Shown one piece after another: positions 60,496-64,000 of a stretch of 64,000 nucleotides of DNA. This DNA comes from Euleptes europaea (lineage: Eukaryota; Chordata; Lepidosauria; Squamata; Sphaerodactylidae). The stretch is from the NCBI RefSeq assembly GCF_029931775.1, contig NC_079332.1, positions 18,545,803 through 18,609,802 of the forward strand, read 5' to 3'. A program made the translations under genes and the position numbers. Under the pieces are notes generated by a model, which saw only the letters and a program-made list of their open reading frames with translations, ran no database searches and was not told where the DNA came from. How positions within the stretch are numbered: position 1 is the first letter of the stretch; each line of letters starts with the position of its first letter.

Positions 60496-60837
60496 GACTA
60501 AGTTAATCCATCAGCGTTGTCCATGTCTTTCCTCCACTACTGTCACTTAAACCTCTCTGTCCTTCTGGGCTCACGGCTCTCCTCCCCTTTTTTTGTCCAG
60601 CCCCACCGACGGTATGCCGACCAGAATACCTTCTGGTGTAGGGAGGGACCCCAAATCGCATCTTTGGTACCCAAGTACCAATGAAAAATCACACCCTATT
60701 GTAAGCGCTTCCTACGTAGAATTACTTCTATAAACTCTGAGAGTGTGAAGGCCCTGTTTAGAAAAGGATAAGCCCGGAAAGGCCCAGCTCCCTTCGCGGC
60801 TCATGGGAGAGCCAGACCTGCCAGCACCACCAACCAA

Positions 60838-61143
60838 AAGAGAAGAAGAGTTGGTTTTTATATGCTGATTTTCTCTACCACTTAAGGAAGAATCAAACCG
60901 GCTTACAATCGCCTTCCCTTCCCCTCCCCACAACAGACACCCTGTGAGGGAGGTGGGGCTGAGAGAGCTGTGACTAGCCCAAGGTCACTCAGCTGGCTTT
61001 GTATGCAGGAGTGGGGAAACCAACCAGGTTCACCAGATTAGCCTCCGCCGCTCATGTGGAGGAGTGAGGGAATTGAACCTGGTTCTCCAGATCAGAGTCC
61101 ACCGCTCCAAACCATCGCTCTTAACCACTACACCACGCTGGCT
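60838..61143 (-). repeat. Family A SINE
   Basis: Full-length copy from AGAGAAGAAGAGTTGG to CACTACACCACGCTGGCTGG. Confidence 0.9.
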
Positions 61144-62644
61144 GGTGCCCCCTTGACTTCCATCCCCGTTGGGAGGCCTGCTCTGCAGGGACGCTCATGG
61201 CTTCTCCACTCCTCCGGAGGCGGCTCTTTCAAGGCGGGAACTGCCTGTGCCCTGCCAACCCCACCAGGCAAGGGCCTGGCCTGCTTTCCTAAAATGTGGG
61301 AAGGGGTTGAAACACTGGGGGATTCTGGGTGCTCAGAAGAGTCGCACGTGGCTCCTGAGACACCTCCTGGCCACCAGATACCGCAGAGAAAAGGGTCCGT
61401 CCACTGGACTCCACGGGCTCCTTCCTTGCCCACCCAGCAGCCACATAGACGGCCCCCTCCCTCGGTCTTGCCCCTTCCCCAGCAGACCCCCCGGAGGCGA
61501 CTGGGCCACCCAAGAGCCCTCCCTACTCTCCTGCAGCCCCACGAAATGCAGAGGAGGCCAGATCCCCGATTAAAGGAGTCCAGCTCCTCATGTGAGAGTT
61601 TATTTTCTCGGCCACCCGGGCCTGACCTTCCGCCCAGTCCAGCTCAAGCTGGTTTCAGTCCACCGTAACAGACAAAGGAACAAACAGGAAAAAAGAGAAC
61701 AAAGCCATAGATAACAGAAACGCTCAGAAAAGCCAGCAACACGCCAGCATTTCGCCACGGCACCAACAGAGGTTACTTGACGGCATGGGATTTCACGGAG
61801 ACAGCACAAGATTTGGACAGCACTAAACTGACAAACTGGGTCGTTACTTTCCAGTGTGTATGGGGTTGGAAGGACTCCCATGCCAGGCAATTTGGCACAG
61901 CAGCTTCTGAGGAAGTCTCAGAGCGAGGGGGCTTGATTAGCACACCGGGCCAAGTCTGTGGCCCACCGGAGACACTCCTACACTGCAGGGCTGTGGCCAA
62001 AAACGAGTGAGGTGTGGCCCGGCATCAGTGGGCCCTTCTGCCTGCCTGCCTTCTTTTTGAAACCAAACCTTTTGCCCTCCAAATTGTCGAGAGAGCCTCC
62101 AAAGGGGTGCACTTAGCACACACACACCCCAAACACACAGATCTTCCACACCTTATGATCTGGAAACGGATCTCCCTCCTCCCCAAACTCTCCTATTATG
62201 AACCTATGGAGAGCCCCAACCACTGGCCCATCTGGCCGCAGCTCCGGCAGAGAAGGCTCTTTCCTGACACCCGCCACCCCTCTTTCCATGGGAGATGCTG
62301 GGGATGGAACCTGAAACATCCCCCAGACACTCCTCTGAACTCCTCCTCCCTCGAGGGAGGTTTTCCAATCTAGACTCCGAAAGGCAAACAAGTAATAGCT
62401 CAACTCCGTCCAAGATAAACAGCAAACGCGAATAAAGCATCTTGTTGACAGGATGCACGACTTGGAAACAACAGGCAACCTCTGCTCCTTGCTCAGGAAC
62501 ACACTTCAGCAGGGAGCCAGAGCCTCGGAACAAAACGTTTTGGCGTCCCCGTCTACAAACTGTTGTTTACCAGATAAACCACCCTTTGAAAACCCAGGGG
62601 GAGGCAAGAGAACTTCCTCTCCTAAGGGCTGTTTCAGCATCACT
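61144..62644. other. TXNDC11 intron, unassigned
   Basis: About 1.5 kb without a recognised repeat or exon. I looked on the - strand for the next upstream TXNDC11 exon (expected to end ...YVLD before DYLG) and did not find it. Confidence 0.35.
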
Positions 62645-62872
62645 GGAGGGGAGGGGCTGTGGCTCAGTGACAGAGCATCTGCTTGGCATGCAGAAGGTCC
62701 CAGGTTCATTCCCCGGCATCTCCAGTTAAAGGGACCGGGCAAGCAGGTGACATGAAAGACCCCTGCCTGGGACCCTGGAGAGCTGCTGCCGGTCTGAGTA
62801 GACAATACTGACTTCGATGGACCTGGGGTCTGATTCAGTATAAGGCAGTTTCATGTGTTCATGTGTTCTGGA
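62645..62872 (+). repeat. tRNA-Ala-headed SINE, best preserved copy
   Basis: GGGGCTGTGGCTCAGTGACA (box A region), TTGGCATGCAGAAGG (GGC anticodon position), GGTTCATTCCCC (box B), CATCTCCAGTTAAAGGGACC and the end TTCATGTGTTCATGTG. Confidence 0.92.
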
Positions 62873-62902
62873 ACGTTTTACAAGCACAAAGACACAACCC
62901 AA

Positions 62903-62995
62903 ATGAAGGGTCAGGCTCTGATCTGGGAGACCCGGGTTCAAATCCCTCTTCTGTCACGGAAAATCACTGAGTAACATTGGGCCAGTCAGCTGCTG
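62903..62995 (+). repeat. CORE-type SINE (family C), head only
   Basis: CTCTGATCTGGGAGACCCGG, GTTCAAATCCCTCTTCTG, CATTGGGCCAGTCAGC. Confidence 0.7.
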
Positions 62996-63109
62996 GGAGT
63001 CAACAAGAAGGGGGCGGTTCTGACCTGCACGTTCCTCCTTAGGGGCCCTTCCAAGGCACCTGTGGGACACTGTGGTGGGGGGGGGGAAAGGAGGCTAGAC
63101 TAGATGAGC

Positions 63110-63800
63110 TGCCTGAGTTCACAGAATCAGCATTGCTGAAGATGGCCTTCTAGCCTCTGCTGAAAAACCTCCAGGGAAGGAGAACTCACCACCTCCCAAG
63201 GAAGCCTGTTCCACTGAGGAACCGCTCTGGCTGTTAGAAAATTCTTTCTAATGTCTAGACAGAAACTGTTTTAATTTAATTTCAACCCGTTGGTTCTGGT
63301 CCGACTTTCTGAAAACAATTCGGCACCCTCCACTCTATGACAGCCCTTCAAGTACTTGAAGATGGTTATCATATCCCCTCTCAGTCGTCTCCTCTCCAGG
63401 CTAAAGATACCCAGCTCCTTCAACCTTTCCTCATAGGACTTTCCTCTCCAGACCCCTCACCATCTTTGTTGCCCTCCTCTCGACATGTTCCAGCTTGTCT
63501 ACATCCTTCTTAAATTGTGGTCTTCTTAAATTGTGGTGCCCAAAACTGAACACAGTAATCTAGGTGAGGTCTAACCAGAGCAGAATAAAGCGATACCATC
63601 ACTTCGCGTGATCTGGACACTGTACTTCTGTTGATACAGCTCAAGATCGAATTTGCCTTTTTAGCTAACACATCACACTGCTGACTCATGTTCAGTGTTT
63701 GGTCTACTAAGACCCCAAGATCCTTTTCACACACACTACTGCTCAGACAAGTCTCCCCCATCTTATAATTATGTATTTGATTTTTCCTACCTAAATCCTC
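63110..63800 (-). mobile_element. CR1 LINE, 3' part with ORF2 C terminus
   Basis: On the - strand it gives [58 protein letters not shown], then the 3' region (AAACCTCCAGGGAAGGAGAA on +). It includes a short duplication (CTTCTTAAATTGTGGT twice near 63508-63537). It holds the intact sequence of the site that element 1 entered in the 13.4 kb CR1. Confidence 0.92.
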
Positions 63801-63904
63801 GTAACAAATGAGTTCGACACCCCTGCCAAAGAGGAATCCCATAGCCAACACTGGTTCCTGGATGTGTGGGCCCATTAGGGTTGTACACATACATCTGTGG
63901 CACT

Positions 63905-64000
63905 TCCTACTATGCTTTTATGGGCATCATCCTCCAGACCTCTTGGAGGACTGGAGACGTGCCACAAGACTGGAGGAGGGTGAACGTTATCCCAATTTTC
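63905..64000 (+). mobile_element. CR1-type LINE reverse transcriptase start, cut by window edge
   Basis: The last 33 bases read DWRRVNVIPIF, matching the start of the CR1 reverse transcriptase (usually DWKKANVTPVF). It is on + and faces the preceding CR1. It continues beyond 64000. Confidence 0.6.

Noticed and set aside
62645-62720. Possible tRNA-Ala gene
   Set aside because: It has boxes A and B but is fused to the SINE body, and the same body occurs in five other copies. The arms do not all pair.
56373-64000. A further upstream TXNDC11 exon
   Set aside because: I looked on the - strand for the expected wording before DYLG and for the first thioredoxin domain and found nothing. The gene most likely continues beyond the window.
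1-64000. CRISPR arrays, phage or bacterial gene clusters
   Set aside because: No regularly spaced short repeats and no compact operons. The genes have GT-AG introns and the repeats are vertebrate.

Overview
The window looks like nuclear DNA of a squamate reptile (lizard-like). The evidence is its interspersed repeats: many CR1 LINE tails ending near TATGATTCTATG, tRNA-headed CORE-type SINEs, a tRNA-Ala-headed SINE, a 5S-rRNA-derived SINE, L1 and Penelope-like retroelements, hAT miniature elements and chromovirus-type Ty3/Gypsy elements. No prokaryotic operon, CRISPR array or rRNA operon is visible. The species is not determined.

Two host genes are supported, arranged tail to tail. Stannin (SNN) is on the + strand. 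A CpG island at about 5.6-7.0 kb holds a probable non-coding exon 1 ending at a GTGAGC donor (6036/6037). A 15 kb intron follows, and exon 2 (from 21036) carries the whole 87-residue reading frame (21109-21372) and a long 3'UTR. TXNDC11 is on the - strand. Seven coding exons between 56372 and 26655 encode about the last two thirds of this ER thioredoxin-domain protein, including the CGFC active site and the C-terminal coiled coil. Its 5' exons lie beyond the right edge. The same SNN/TXNDC11 convergent order is found in human.

Layout. 1-5.5 kb is upstream intergenic DNA with SINEs and one CR1. 5.5-7 kb is the SNN CpG island. 7-21 kb is SNN intron 1, holding a CR1 split by a Ty3/Gypsy element (13.76-20.43 kb, TSD ACACT). 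21-25.6 kb is SNN exon 2 with a repeat-rich 3'UTR. 26.6-56.4 kb is TXNDC11. Its largest intron (39.3-53.9 kb) is a stack of insertions: an L1 (about 39.46-49.96 kb) hit by two Penelope-like fragments and by a young Ty3/Gypsy element (44.70-49.89 kb, 300-bp LTRs with one visible difference, TSD GTTAT). 56.4-64 kb is more TXNDC11 intron, with a hAT miniature element inside a LINE, SINEs and CR1 copies.

The most interesting observation concerns three short foldback insertions of different sequence (27.90-28.13, 44.43-44.68 and 51.79-51.99 kb). Each is built from inverted copies of a unit containing CTGANGA - short stem - GAAA or a near match, the core layout of a hammerhead ribozyme. One belongs to a Penelope-like family, a group known to carry hammerhead motifs. 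The family at 27.9 kb is one I do not recognise.
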